In this document: piece after piece, positions 34,703 to 47,013 of the stretch
Layout: each line of letters begins with the position of its first letter
How positions within the stretch are numbered: the stretch's first letter is position 1
DNA from: Mauremys mutica
Taxonomy: Eukaryota > Chordata > Testudines > Geoemydidae
Reading direction: 5' to 3'
DNA: 64,000 nt
Assembly: GCF_020497125.1 (NCBI RefSeq)
Contig: NC_059077.1
Span: 26,673,340 to 26,737,339 of the forward strand
Position numbers and translations under genes: made by a program
Notes under the pieces: generated by a model
The model's database searches: none
What the model saw: only the letters and a program-made list of their open reading frames with translations
Told to the model about the DNA's origin: nothing

Positions 34703-36895
34703 CCAAGAGGCCAAAAGAGCAGGGAAAAGAGGAGCCCAAAGTCTCCATTCCCAAAACATCTAAGCATCCGAAGGAACAGGGATTGTTATCTACAACAGAC
34801 TGTTTAACTTTTAAGGTGGTTGTAATAGGGTGACCTGCCCCTTTAATGGCCAGGAGGCCTAGGGCCAATTAGCCATGTTCACCTACATCTGTGCAGGGTG
34901 CTGGACTGAAGAGGGGGAAAGCCCAGCAGTTGAGGCCTAACAATTTTTTTTTAAATGGAAGTTGAGATTCTGGAGCCAAGATAGCACCTTGAAAAAAACA
35001 GGGTGGCAGGTCATACTACTGTGTATCACCCCATATGGAACTTGTTCCAATTCTGCCCTTTGATACCTAGGTGCAACCCCCATTGAGATTATACAGGCTA
35101 GAGCTTGCACCTATACTGTTTCCATTGAACTCAGTATCATCTAGCTATCTCCAGTTAGGGAAGAATTAGGCTCCATAGGTGAAATCGTAACCCCATGGAA
35201 GTCAATAGCAAATCTCTCATTAAGTTCAGAGGGTCCAGGACTTTACAGCATGTGTTTTCTTTAATCCTTTTAATAATATCCTAGAAGACTCTTTTATAGT
35301 ATTTTAGGTATTGCTGCTCAAACTACATGTTTACATTGCTCCGGGAGAGAGAAACAGATTTGAGAAATAGCCTCAGTCATTGATCACACACAAGGCCCAA
35401 CTTTGCTTTCCTTCTGAGATTCTCAGATCATCCATCATGGAATGACCCTTTCTCTTTAAACACAATCATTAGGAGGGACATGAATTTTCATTCCCATGTT
35501 CTGTAAGACCTTCTAGCCTCCAATTTATTATCTGTCCTGAACTCCCTTAGGGTCATCTCAAGTGATCTCTTCCCACCCATCTTTCTGAATACAGCCTCTT
35601 TGTTGTGATCAACCGCCTTCTTGCTACTTTCCATTATACCATCCATGACTTTGCTTCCAATGACTTCCTTGATGAATAAAAACATACTCCTCCCTACACG
35701 TAGCAGCCTACAGATCTCACGTTTTCAATGACCCTTTCAAATATTCTCAACTGACCCTTCCTTCTCTGACATCAATAAATAGTACTTGCAAGTAATGGCT
35801 TTAATCAGCGGTGAAGATTTATATACTTCTGAATACATGATACTAAACAAAAATAAACCACACTAGTGCACAGTTATAGTCTTTGCTTTGAAAAAAAGGA
35901 CAACATCTCGATCTTCATTGCACCAGTGTAATTGAGGAATAACACTATTGAAAACCAATGGTGGTACTCCTTATTTACGCCAATGGACTTATGATCAGAA
36001 CCTGGCCATTAATATGGAAAAAGAAACACCAAGAAGTATTAAAAAGTTCTGCTAAAAATGCAGTTTATGAAGTTGCTTAGCATTTAACACAAACAATTAT
36101 GTGACAGGTTTAAGGTTAGCTGATATTGTTTGCAACTGAACTCTCTGTAACTGTGGTTATACTTTTATTGTCAGCGGATGTTGTGAGAGACTTTAACCAT
36201 CACTGCAGGAGCTGAATGCAACACAGCTATTTATACAGAGATGCCAATTACAGATGGTTCTGCTGCTTCCTCAGATTCACACTAGAGCATTAAAAAACAT
36301 TTATAGAAACAAAATGTTCCTTGAGCAGTATTTTTCCATGGAGCTTTTGTTCTATTTGAAGAGACTTCTGTTTGAGGCCCAGATTGTGCCACTAAGCCAC
36401 AGGTCTATGTTGAAGATGGTGCTAAGTCACTCTGGCCCAGGGGGAATTCTGGAAGGCACATGGGAAGTTGTCCCATTGCTCCACCTCTTAGGAGGCTGCA
36501 TTGTGTGTTCTCCTGCCTAGACAACACCTCTGCATGGGGCTCATCTTCTCCTAACTTGGTACTGCCTGTGGCTGGCCTGCCACCTCCTCACCTCTTTCAG
36601 TGACCCAGTGGGTTCTAGCAAGAGATAGTCTCTGAACTCAAGTGAGCACAGGCTACAGTTATAGCTGGCCTCTTGGTGAGGTGTGCAAGGGGTAGGGAGG
36701 GGAAACATGATGGGGCATATGAATCCCACACTGGCCAAGAAAGCGTTAAGAAGCTGCTGTGGGCTCAGTCAATCCCATCCTGCTGTGCCTGGAGTAGGTG
36801 CTAGGCTCAGTGAGAGGGATTTAAAGGGGAGTGCAGAGATGAATTGTGGTTCGATTGGGAAGGAGAGCAGATCTCCAGCTCTTAGGCCCTAAAAC
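34703..36895. other. Unassigned sequence with a few hairpin repeats
   Basis: No gene supported. Hairpin-repeat fragments may lie at 35155-35240 and 35905-36008 (CACCAGTGTAATTGAGG). The reverse frame 35488-35685 and forward frame 36254-36520 have no recognised domain. Confidence 0.4.
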
Positions 36896-37164
36896 TTAGG
36901 TTGACATCACTCTGGAGTATGAACAATTCACACCCCTGAGGGGCAAAGTTAAACCAACCTAGGCCGTCGTGTAGACACCGCTAGGTCAACAGAAGAGTTC
37001 TTCCATTAGCCTAGCTACCACCTCTCAAAGGGGGAAATTTACTGCAGTGATGGGGGAAAAACCCTTCTGTCACTGTAGGAAGCGTCTACACTACAGTGCT
37101 ATAGCGCTGAAGCTGCAGTGCCACAGCTGTGCCATTCTAGCGCTTGTAGGGTAGACAGACCCTT
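36896..37164. mobile_element. Harbinger-like MITE
   Basis: The block contains GTGTAGACACCGCTAGGTC, AAGCGTCTACACTACAGTGC and the right end TAGGGTAGACAGACCC, typical of the TGTCTACAC-type MITEs. Small inverted repeats are present (GCTATAGCGC, GCAGTGCCACAGCTG). Confidence 0.55.
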
Positions 37165-37387
37165 CATCTGTAAGAGAAGCCTGGCTGGGCGCAGGAAAGG
37201 CTTGGAGACTGTTGCCTGCCAGAGCCTCTCTGAGGGAAGGTTGGCCTGTTGTGGGACTATTGTTTGATTTGTCACCAATGACACACCTGCTGGTGCTGAG
37301 TGAGTCTACTGCAGCCAGTGCCCTACTGAACAAGCCAATGGTTAAATAAAAGACCTTTTTGTCTCCTTACATCCAACTGGCAGTGGT

Positions 37388-37484
37388 TGGTTCTTAAGCC
37401 AGACGTGACCTGATACACTGACATAATTAGGTCGAAATAAGCTGCTTTATGTCGACCTACCTGTGTAGTGTAGATCAGGCCTTT
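37388..37484. mobile_element. Right end of another Harbinger-like MITE
   Basis: TTAGGTCGAAATAAGCTGC, TATGTCGACCTACC and the end GTGTAGTGTAGATCAGGCC belong to the TGTCTACAC MITE group. The left end is not visible. The 37165-37387 interval between the two MITEs contains AATAAA near 37345 and is otherwise unassigned. Confidence 0.5.
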
Positions 37485-37552
37485 GTCTCCAATATGAGGA
37501 ATTCCTGATTAACAGAAGATTCATTTTCAGTGTCAATTAAGCAGTGGCATTG

Positions 37553-37677
37553 GAACAATTTGTATAATGGGGGTGCTGAAAGCCATTGAACCAAACTGTA
37601 AACCCTGTATATGATAAAAACCACTTCAAGCCAGGAGGCGTGACAGCACCCCCAGCACCCTTAGTTCCAGCACCCAT
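37553..37677. repeat. Short interspersed DNA-type repeat
   Basis: GGAACAATTTGTATAATGGG and GGGTGCTGAAAGCC at one end, CAGCACCCCCAGCACCC and AGTTCCAGCACCC at the other, suggest a short element with loosely inverted GGTGCTG ends. The family name is not known to me. Confidence 0.45.
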
Positions 37678-38089
37678 GCAATTAAGCCCAATATGCCAGC
37701 AAACAGGATGAAGAATTTGGAAGGAGGTGCATTCTACCTCAGGATATTGACTGAATGGCTGCTTGCCAGGGGAAAGATGTGAAACACGTGCAGTGCTCGC
37801 TGAGCATGTGTAGCTGGTGTAAAAAAAAGAAATTGTGTGTCAGGAACAGAAAAGTGAAGCCGTTCCTATGCTTTCTGCATGTAGTACAGCTAGATCAGGG
37901 ATTAAAACAATTTGTCAAAGGAGCAGAGAAAACTAACGTGAGAGAGACAGCCTGATTTCTCTTGTCCTGATCACATAGAAATGCCAGGAGATATTTTTGA
38001 GTCAGCAGTGCCTCAAGTGTCAGCAATGTGTCAGCTCTACATCACCTTCACATTGGGGGCAAAGAGCAGCTCTTCAAATCTCTCTAAGG

Positions 38090-38526
38090 CAGGGGTGGCC
38101 AACCTGAGCCTGGGAAGGAGCCAGAATTTACCAATGTACCTGGCCAAAGAGCCACAGTAATACATCAGCAGCCCCCCACCAGCTCCCCAACCCGGCTCTC
38201 AGCGCCTCCCGCCCACTGGCAGCCCTGCTGATCAGCGCATTCCCTTCCCTCCCTGCATCTACTGATCAGCTGTTTTGTGGCGTGCAGGAGGTTCTGGGGG
38301 AGGGGAGAGGAGCAAGGCCATGGCAGGCTCAGGGGAGGGGATGGGAAGGGGTGGAATGGGGGCAGGGCCTGTGGCAGAGCCAGGGGTTGAGCAGTGAGTA
38401 GCCCCTAGAACATCGGAAAGTTGGCGCCTGTAGCTCCAGCCCTGGAGTCGGTGCCAATACAAGGAGGCGCATATTAACTTCTGAAGAGCCGCATGTGGCT
38501 CTGGAGCCATAGGTTGGCCACCCCTG
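38090..38526. mobile_element. hAT MITE with 8-bp target duplication
   Basis: CTCTAAGG lies exactly on both sides (38082-38089 and 38527-38534). The element starts CAGGGGTGGCCAACCT and ends GGTTGGCCACCCCTG, perfect inverted termini over about 15 bases. It is 437 bp, GC-rich and non-coding. The target fits nnnTAnnn. The overlapping reverse frames at 38259-38577 are translations of the GC-rich interior. Confidence 0.92.
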
Positions 38527-38534
38527 CTCTAAGG

Positions 38535-39269
38535 GCATGGCTGAGATCACCAATTGGATGAAAACTATGGAATTCACTTCCCAGAGACATCAGACTAACT
38601 ATGAACCTCAGGATCTTCTGAGCAAAATCCACTTTTTAATCCAACCTTTCCTTTGTAACCAAACCCCAGTCACAATCCTCTTTCCCTCCCAAAAAATCCT
38701 ACAGAATGGGGAAGGGAAGAGAAACCTTTTTGTGTGTCCTTCAATAAGGATACTAAATGAGGCAGCAAGACACTTCAGTGGTGAGCGTATTAGAAGAACC
38801 TAGATGGAGAGTTGGATTCACAGAAGATATATGCACCACTAAATCACCTGGAGGTGGCCATATTAATTAGAGTTAACATCCCTGTTAAGCAACAGTCATC
38901 AAAGCTTAATTCATTTGATGTCATTAAATGAGCTGTTCAGTGAAAACTATCCCAATTAAGTGGCATATACAAGACCTTTACATACTGTGGTCGTAAAAGT
39001 ATGCATGATACATCACCATAAAGGTAAGTACTGTATAAGGTCTGATGCTTTCTATAATAAGTCAAAACTGAAGTCTGTCCAGTGCATTGCTTTTTGTGCC
39101 CAGCAATTCCATGAAGTGTGAGTTCTCATGTCCACTTTTGCACATTTTGATTATTCCCTTTGTTTTAGGACCAGCACAATGAGTTCTGATTGTGACATTT
39201 ACTGTCCTAATAGTATGTCAAAGTCTTTATCCCTGATCATGTGCTTGTGAGATGAAATGAAATATTCCT
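38535..39269. other. Unassigned sequence
   Basis: No gene or repeat recognised in this stretch. Confidence 0.4.
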
Positions 39270-40808
39270 CTGGTACAATGTCTGAGCAGAGAGGATGCAT
39301 GAAACCATAATAGAGAAGAAGGCTGCAGCTGTTAAAGACAGACATTTTTAAATGGGCAGGTCCAGATAACTTGTAAAAAGCTGGCCAAGGAGCTCTCTGG
39401 ATCACTAATGTTGATGTTTTCAATAAGTCTTGGAACACTGGAGACGTTCCAGAGGACTGGAAGCATTAAAATATTGACACAACATTTTCTAAGGGTAAAT
39501 GGGATGACTTGGGTAATTATCGGCCTGTCAGCCTGATATCTATCCTGGGCAAAATAACAGAATAGCTAATAAAGAACTACAGGAGAGTAATATAATGCCA
39601 GTCACCATGGGTTATGGAAAACAGGACTTGTCAAACTAAAAATTGTCTTTTTTTCCCTTGATAGTACAAGTTTTTGTTGGTAAAAGAAATAGTGTTGATG
39701 TAATATACTTAGATTCTGTGAGAAGTTTGACTTACTACTGCATAACATTTTCATTAAGAAACTAAAACGATAAAAAAACAACCCATGTCTTGACATGAAA
39801 TGAATTAAAAACTGACTGATAGGTTTGAAAATGTAATTTTGTGTGGGAGTGGTTCCAGTGTGATCCTGCTGGAACTGGTTCTACACATATTTAATATTTT
39901 TAGCAATGACCTGCAGGAAAACATACTCATTACTGATAAAGTTTACAGATCAGACAAAGACTGGGGGAGTGATAAATAACAAAGAGGACAGGTCCCTCAT
40001 AGAGGGTGATTTGGATTGCTTGGTAAACTGGGTATAAGCAAACACCTTGTGTTTTCATACAGCCAAATGTAAATGTAAGATCAAGGAGCATAGGATGGGG
40101 GATTCTATCCTGGGAAGCAACGACTCTGAAAGAGACTTGCGAGTCATGGTGGATAATCAGTTGAACATGAGCTCCCTGTGTCACATGATAGCCAAAAGGG
40201 CTAATGCAGTCCTTAGATGTATAAACATGGGATTCTCAAGTAGGAGTAAGGAGATATTATCTCTGCATTTGTCTCTGGTGTGACTGCTAGTGGAATGCCA
40301 TGTCCAGTTCTGGTGTCAAGAGTTTTTAAGAAGGATGTTGATAAATTGCAAAGGGTTCAGAGAAGAGCCATGGGAATTAAAGGATTGGACAACATGCCTT
40401 ATAGTGATAGACTCAAGGAGCTCAAAATATTTAGTTTAACAAAGAGAAGGTTAAGGGGTGATTTTATCACAGGTTATAAATATCTGTTTCAGAAACAGAA
40501 ATTTGATGATAATGGATTCTTTAAGGTATAATATGATCCAATGGCTGGAAGTTGAAGCTGGATACATTCAGACTAGAAATAAAGCACAAATTTTTAACAG
40601 TGTGAATAAATAACCAGCCATTGGAATATTTTACCAATGGTTGTGGTGGATTCTCCATCACAGGAAATGTATAAATCAAGACTGGATATTTTTCTAACAT
40701 ATGCTCTAGATCAAACAGGAATTAATTCAGGGAAATCCCATGACCCGTGTAATACAGGAAGTCGGACTAGATGATCACAACAGCCCCTTCTGGCCTAATC
40801 TATGAATT
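39270..40808 (+). pseudogene. CR1 LINE, C-terminal ORF2 relic with 3' UTR
   Basis: Collinear with the CR1 at 12658-14390: AGACATTTTTAAATGGGCAG, then the GNYRPVSLIS-type block near 39510 (TGGGTAATTATCGGCCTGTC), an LFNIFSNDL-type block near 39885, then HTAKCKCK and RDLRVMVDNQLNMS (40047-40283). The C-terminal end is LQRVQRRAMGIKGLDNMPYS followed by RLKELKIFSLTKRRLRGDF (40280-40531), which is the closing part of CR1 ORF2. The 3' UTR ends near 40808 with CGGACTAGATGATCACAACA. Several stops and frameshifts make it inactive, and the 5' half is missing. Confidence 0.9.
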
Positions 40809-40811
40809 AAA

Positions 40812-41090
40812 CCAGTGGACTGAGACTTCCTCTTTCACAGACTTACTGTGATCTTGCACAAGTCACTCACATTCTCTTTGCCTCTGTCCCTAATCTATAA
40901 AATGAGAATACCTGCCTCCTGCCCTTTGTCTGTGTTTGCTTAGAATGTAAGTTCTTTGGGGCAGGGACTGCCTGGGTGTATGTGTGTGTGTGCGCACGCG
41001 GGTTTATAGTACTTAGCCTAATGGGCCTTTAATCTTAATTGGGGTCTTTCAATGCTACCATTCTACATGAATAATTCTAGCTACATTTTA
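40812..41090 (+). repeat. CORE-SINE with tail, containing a (GT)n tract
   Basis: Order: tRNA-like remnant, CACAAGTCACTCACATTC, CCTAATCTATAAAATGAG, then the tail AGTTCTTTGGGGCAGGGACT and TAGTACTTAGCCTAATGGG. Within the tail a TGTGTGTGTGTGCGCACGCG tract (40976-41003) has expanded. Confidence 0.75.
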
Positions 41091-41275
41091 TAGCTATTTT
41101 TAGATGTCTTTGGCATTTGCTTGACCTTAAGGTGTTTCAAAATTGGATATATGTAAGATGTTTTTATAGCTACTGTAGTATCCAGAAAACTGGATCACTT
41201 GCAAAGTTTTAGTATAAGAAGTTATGTACTATTTAACTTTATTAATTCCTTTTCACATGTATATAACATAACGTA

Positions 41276-41960
41276 AGAATGTCCATACTTGGTCAGACCA
41301 ATGTTCCATCTAGCCCAGTATCCTGTATTCCAGTGCCAAATACTTCAGAGGGAATGAAAACAGTGCAATTATTAAGTGACCCATCCCCTGTCATGTCATA
41401 ATTTATGGACACCCAGAGCATGGGGTTGCATTCCTGACCAATAGCCATAGAATACCAGGATTGGAAGGGACTTCAGGAGATCATGTAGTCCAATTCCAAA
41501 GCAGAACTAATCCCCAGACAGATTTTTGCCCCAGATGCCTAAATGCCACCCCCCCAAGGATTGAACTAATAACCCTGGGTTTAGCAGGCCAATGCTCAAA
41601 CCACTGAACTATTCCTCCCTCCATTGATGAACCTAACCTCCATGAACTTATCTAGTTCTTTTTCGAGCTCATTTATACTTTTGGATTTCACAACATCCCC
41701 TAGCAATGAGTTCCACAGGTTGACTATGTGTTGTGTGAAGAAGTACTTTGTTTGTATTCAATCTGCTGCCTTTTAATTTCATTGGGTGAACCCTAATTAT
41801 TGTGTTATGTGAAGGGGTAAATAACACTTCTCTATTCACTTTCCCCACACAATTCATGATTGTATAGACCTCTCTCATATCTCCCCCCTTAGTCCTCTCT
41901 TTTCTAAGCAGAACAGTCCCAGTCTCCTTATATGGAAACTGTTCCATAATCTCATAACAG
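41276..41960 (-). mobile_element. CR1 LINE 3' region, split by a SINE
   Basis: The plus strand reads GTCAGACCAATGTTCCATCT and AGCCCAGTATCCTGTATTCC, then after the SINE CTCCATGAACTTATCTAGTT, CAACATCCCCTAGCAATGAG and ACCTCTCTCATATCTCCCCC. This is the complement of a CR1 C-terminal and 3' region. The reverse frame at 41669-41971 is part of that coding relic but has decayed. The same subfamily's 3' end lies at 58555-58808. Confidence 0.85.
41448..41622 (-). mobile_element. tRNA-derived SINE nested in CR1
   Basis: The CR1-like tail (AGAATACCAGGATTGGAAGG) comes first and the reversed tRNA head last (AACCACTGAACTATTCCTCC). Outside it, ATAGCCAT and TGATGAACC belong to one uninterrupted CR1 segment, so the SINE is younger than the CR1 copy. 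Confidence 0.88.
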
Positions 41961-44900
41961 ACAAGAAACATGTAATTTATAAGAAGAAGAAAGGCCAGCT
42001 AAACTCTTAAAACCTTATTAATTTCAGATCTCTAACTATGGCACAATTATTTATATTATGATCACCAACTTTAAAATTGGCCCAGTGTCATGGGACAACC
42101 ATGAGAAATTCCAAACTGGGTTTACTTTAACCAATGGATGTCACTGTTGTTTCATAACACATCTGAAACAGCATTCAACTGGCAATATAAAACAAAAAAT
42201 GTATCGTAAAGAAAGCAGTTTAAGAATCAAAGTCACAAGTTGTTCACTGTCTCTCGCTACTGAGAATGACAACGAAATGTTTTAAGAAGAGGGCTTAGAA
42301 CATTTGAGTACACTTGGCAGGTAGTTTTGCATATGGTTTGTTTAAAAGAGCCTCTGTACCATGATGCATAAGATGAAGAGAAGAGTTGAGTAAAACTCAA
42401 GCAATTTAATATAAAGTTCCATTATTTTAATTGTATTAAAGATTCACACATTTCACAGATGATTGTAGTGCTGAGGAAAAGAGACAATACAAATACGTTA
42501 AACTAGGTTCTATTAGTAACAGCACAAATATTTAAATAGGATGAGCCTGAACATTGTGCTCTTGGTAATAGTTTCTAATTCCAAGTGGTTCAAAACATTT
42601 CATTCCATTCAGCCTCACTTCCCAGCTGTTTATGATCACTTCAGATTTTTCCAGTTCTCATACTGCAACCGGGTTCTGGTGAGTTTCCTCCTTTGCTCTG
42701 TCATTCTAAGAAATTCAGCAGTCTCCCTTCCTAAATCCATCCTTAAGCCCATAAGTGCCTCAATTTTCAGAGCTGCTGAGCCCAAGAAACTCCCATTTAG
42801 TCAATGATTTTAAGTCAACAAGAAGTCTCTTGGTGAAAGTGATTGGGCCAGATCCACAGCTGGTGTTAAACAGTGTAGCTCCATTGAAATCAATAGAGCT
42901 GAGCCAATTTACATCAGTGAGGATTTGGCCCATGTTCTGTATTTGCCCTTTAAAATGTGACCAATAGCAAACATGGGCACAGTTGTTATATATGAACTCC
43001 TTTTCAGGCATTTAAGCAGACTTTGATCATGGAACTTGAGTGCACTTTGCACCATCCACCAATTCAAAGTACCTTCAACCTGGTGGCTCAAACCCCTGGA
43101 GGGTTTCCTTTTGTATAGGGGGATCCTCAGGTGATATAGAGCCATCCCAGCAGCTCCTAACTCTTTGCCCTCCCCCACTCAGGTCTAATGTCCCTTAGGA
43201 CTGTTGATAGCTGGTGCAGCTGCTCTCACTTGTGTAGGGGGACTGACCCCACACAATAGCCTCAGGATTAGAGAAGTATGAAGGGCACCTTCGCACCACT
43301 CTTTGCTCTTCTGGGCTGAGTACTACCAAGTCGCAGCCAAGGATTTGGCCCTTAATGCCTCTTGTGTCTCATCTATGTCTGCTATACCAGCAGAGATGAT
43401 AGTATCCTATTCATGCTGCAAGACCTTTAAGAATGGGACCCACTACTGTACTGTACTGCACAGTTCTGTATCTAAATACCCTTTTGTGATGTTTTCCGTC
43501 CATTATGTTTGAGTCTGAAAGAGCTTGTTGCAGGTTAGTGGTTTATTGCTGTTGCCTAGGAGTTAAGACTTCCTTGAGCTACTGATGGTACATAAAAGAA
43601 AAGAGTGTGAAGACAAATAACATGAAATGGTTGCACTGGCAGTTCCTTGTTTGTGGAAGTATCTTCTTTTATGCTTGAGGACAGTGTATCCCTACTTTTG
43701 AATGGGGTGGTGGGGAATCTATGGGATTTTTAATGACCACAAATAGTCAAGCCATTGTTTGTATTGATCATTTGAGCACCTTCATTAGCACAGTGCCCCA
43801 GAGCATCATGCTGTGGCATTGGGTTTGTACTGACTCTGTGCAAGGAAGCTGCCTATTGAATCACCAACATCATCTTTTCCTACAGAGATTACATTTTCCC
43901 CCGGAGACCTTCTTCCAAGTGCTGCTCCAGCCAGAACATGCAGAGCGGAGATAAACTAACACAATTGTTCTATAGCTCGAAGTGGTTTCATGAAATACTG
44001 AGAATTCATAAACAGCTCTTATGTAAATGATTTCTTAGAAAATGGGAAGCCTTTGGGTATGTTAGATTCCTATAGGACTGATCTGGGCTGGTAATTCCAT
44101 ACCACACTGTTGGTACAGAATTTTTAAAAAAAGAAAAGAATTAACTCTAGGTATAGTGGGTGGAGTATACATTGGATATTTGTATATACCCAAGGGTAAA
44201 GATGATAGTTTCATTCATTTTAAACATGGCCACATTTTGACTCAGTGTGATATCTAATAAAATCATCATAATACTGACCTTTTGTATATCTCAAAATGCT
44301 AAATATAAAAAGCCAAGTATTACTAACCCCATTTTACAGAGGGCAAACTAAGGCATAAAGAGTATTAAGAACTTGTTCAAGGTCATAGCCAGACCCAAGA
44401 ATAGAACCTAGATCTCCTGATACAGTACACGACTGGCTAAAACAACACTGTAATCTTGGAAATAAATTGATTTTTAAATGTTTAGCTGATGGTCAGACAT
44501 ACTCCCAGAGAAGAGAGAGGTATCATTTGCATTTGAAAAAAACCTCCCTCCCCCCATGTTATGTCAGGTTAAACCATAAAGTAATCTCACTCTGGGTTCT
44601 TTGAATGAAAAAGAATCTGCTCTGACCAGGTAATCTACTGCAGTGAGATGCAATTTGGTGCTAGTAAGTCACACAATGTCTTGAGAAGCCCATGTTCTCG
44701 CCTTCTAGAGAAATTTCAGAACCCTTTGGCATATCTCTACTTTTGAGTCATCATTGTTAAGGTAACTTACACTATGAATTGCATTCTCTTGCTTGTTAGT
44801 GATACAGGGCAGGAGGCTTTCATGGACTCATGTATGGAGGTGAAAATAGCTTTGAAGATGGATTTTAGAAGTGTTGCATTGCTCATTTGCAAGAATGGTG

Positions 44901-45322
44901 AGAACTCAAACAATATTCTGCAAAAAGAAAATTAGAAAAATCATTGAATTTCCCCTCCTCCTCTCCATGTAGGGAGCCACATAAGAGACTTGTGGTGTCT
45001 TACTAGTGGCCTAGATTCTAAAGGGAGTCTCTCCGAAATAAAATCAATTATTTTATATAAGTTCTATTGCTATTTCCTTTTCTGCCTGGGACAGCAGCCT
45101 ATGTTTCCTTTAGGGAAATCAGAATAGTATCAGAGAACTTGATGGTGCCTCTGTTGCACTATCATTAAAAATGGGAAAACCTGTTCAAATGTAGAGGTTA
45201 TTTTTGATTCTCTTTTTTCAATATTTTTAATTCTGTTCCAAAAGCACATGGTAACTGGTGGAAGCAGAAGCACACTGTAGGGCTTTTCAGTCAGCATGTC
45301 TGACTATGATACCTAATTATAC
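41961..45322. other. Unassigned sequence with small repeats
   Basis: No gene supported over about 3.3 kb. A MIR-like reverse core lies near 44320-44440 (CCCCATTTTACAGAGGGCAA, GTTCAAGGTCATAGCCAGA). The forward frames at 42541-42807 and 43303-43512 have no recognised domain. Confidence 0.4.
42845..42931. repeat. Short palindromic repeat
   Basis: The ends GGGCCAGATCCACAGCTG and GTGAGGATTTGGCCC are inverted copies, and the centre AGCTCCATTGAAATCAATAGAGCT is itself partly palindromic. Closely related in design to 61356-61425. Confidence 0.65.
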
Positions 45323-45790
45323 TTAGGGCTTGTCTACAATACACAATTAAATCGACTTTGTCTAATTCGACCTCAAGCCTCTGAATTAATCAAGTTGATT
45401 GTGCATGGCTACACCATGCTCATTGTCTCGATGAAGTGCGTCCTTACTAGTAGCGCCTGCATCAATGCACAGAGGAGTGCATCATGGGTAGTTATCCCAA
45501 AATGCAACTTGCCGCCGTGTGTTTTGGGAAGTTTGAGCAATGCCTCATGGGACCAAAAAATTGTTGCAGGGGAGAATGGGAACATTGTGTCGACATCCCA
45601 TGATGCACTGTCCTCCCTCCCTCATATCAATGGCAAACAACCCAGTGGTTTTCGTGCCTTAAAACCACTGCGTGTATGCCATAAGCCCAGAAGCATGGAG
45701 CCTGCTTAGTTGTGCACTATTGCTGTGAGCATCTCAAACACCTGACACCTTCTCCTGCAGTATTTCCAGAACCGAAGTAGGGTCCACCAC

Positions 45791-46860
45791 ATGGAACATA
45801 GCAATGTCCTGCAAACAGCCCTGCTGCAAGCCACTGAAAAAAACAATTCATAGTTGCTGCTGGCAGTCACAGAGCAGCTGCACTCAGTTGAGCACCATTT
45901 CTGGTCCCATGAAACAAGCACTGACTCGTGTGACTGCATTGTTTTGCAGGTATGGGATGACGAGTAGTGGCTGCAGAACTTTCGAAAGCAGAAGGCCACC
46001 TTACAGGAACTTTGTGCAGAGCTTTCCCCTGCCCTGCAGTTCAGCAACAAAAAAATGAGAGCAGCTCTGACAGTGGAGAAGCGAGTGGCAATAGCTATTT
46101 GGAAGTTTGCAACGCCAGGCAGTGGGGAATCAATTTGGAGTAGGTAAATTAATCAACTACGAAGGGCAGTGAGTCTGGGAAATGTGCAGGACATAGTGGA
46201 TGGTTTTGCTGCCATGGGGGTCCCTAATTGCAGTGGGGCAATAGATGGCATACATATCCCCATTTTGGCACCAGACCACCTTGCCAAAGAGTACATAAAC
46301 CAAAAGGGATACTTTTCAATGGTGTTGCAAATGCTGGTGGATCATGGGGCGTTTCACCGACATCAATGTAGGATGGTCGGGAAAGGTTCATGACGCACAC
46401 ATCTTTATGAACTCGGGTCTGTTCAAAAAGCTGCAATCAGGGACTTTCTTTCCAGACCACAAAATGAACATTGACGACGTTGAGATGCCTATCATTATCC
46501 TGGGGGACTCAGCCTACCCCTTGCTCCCATGGCTCGTGAAGCCATACACTGGCTGTCTGGATAGCAGTTCAATTATAGGCTCAGCAAGTGCAGAATGGTG
46601 GTTGAATGTGCCTTTGGTCGTTTAAAAGGGCGCTGGAGAAGTTTACTAACAATGAAGAGAACATCCCCATGGTTATAGCTGCCTGCTGTGTGCTCCATAA
46701 TATCTGTAAAAAAAAAAAAGGGGGTGGGGAGAAATTTTCCACACGGGTGGGCAGATGAGGCAGATCACATGCAGCCATTTTTGAGCTGCCAGACACCAGG
46801 GCAATAAGAAGAGCACAGCAAGGGGCGCTGCGTATCTGAGAGGCTTTGAAAAGACATTTC
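45791..46860 (+). pseudogene. Harbinger DDE transposase (HARBI1-like) relic
   Basis: The likely start is ATG 45791 (MEHSNVLQTALLQA). The N-terminal part holds WLQNFRKQKATLQELCAELS and MRAALTVEKRVAIAIWKFAT, the region before the catalytic core. A gap after ATPGSGESIW removes roughly 20-25 codons expected in the family. The catalytic triad is still visible: D in GAIDGIHIPI (46244), D in ILGDSAYPLLPW (46506) and E in VVECAFGRLKGR (46604). Damage: TAG stops near 45851 and 45974, the gap, a frameshift near 46346, another near 46565 and a further one near 46645. Intact relatives cut the element at its termini together with the Myb-like partner. Similarity to HARBI1 is established at family level; this copy is dead. 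Confidence 0.92.
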
Positions 46861-47013
46861 AATAATGAGTCACAGTAATGTGAGCTGCTTGTCTGCATTA
46901 TGCTTTCTCAAACCTTCACCTGGCTTGTATCACTGTCCCTGTAAAGCTAACCCCTCACCCCAGCCCACTGCTTCTACTCAATAAAGAACATTTATTTCTC
47001 AAATCCATTTACT

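Noticed and set aside
35488..35685. Reverse frame MFLFIKEVIGSKVMDGIMES as a possible exon
   Set aside because: Charged, plausible-looking peptide but no splice signals at sensible positions and no known family; evidence too thin.
38259..38577. Two proline/serine-rich reverse frames
   Set aside because: They lie almost wholly inside the hAT MITE with exact 8-bp duplications and reflect its GC-rich interior.
45395..45709. 104-codon frame upstream of the Harbinger transposase
   Set aside because: Ends before the transposase start, no domain; best read as 5' untranslated element sequence.
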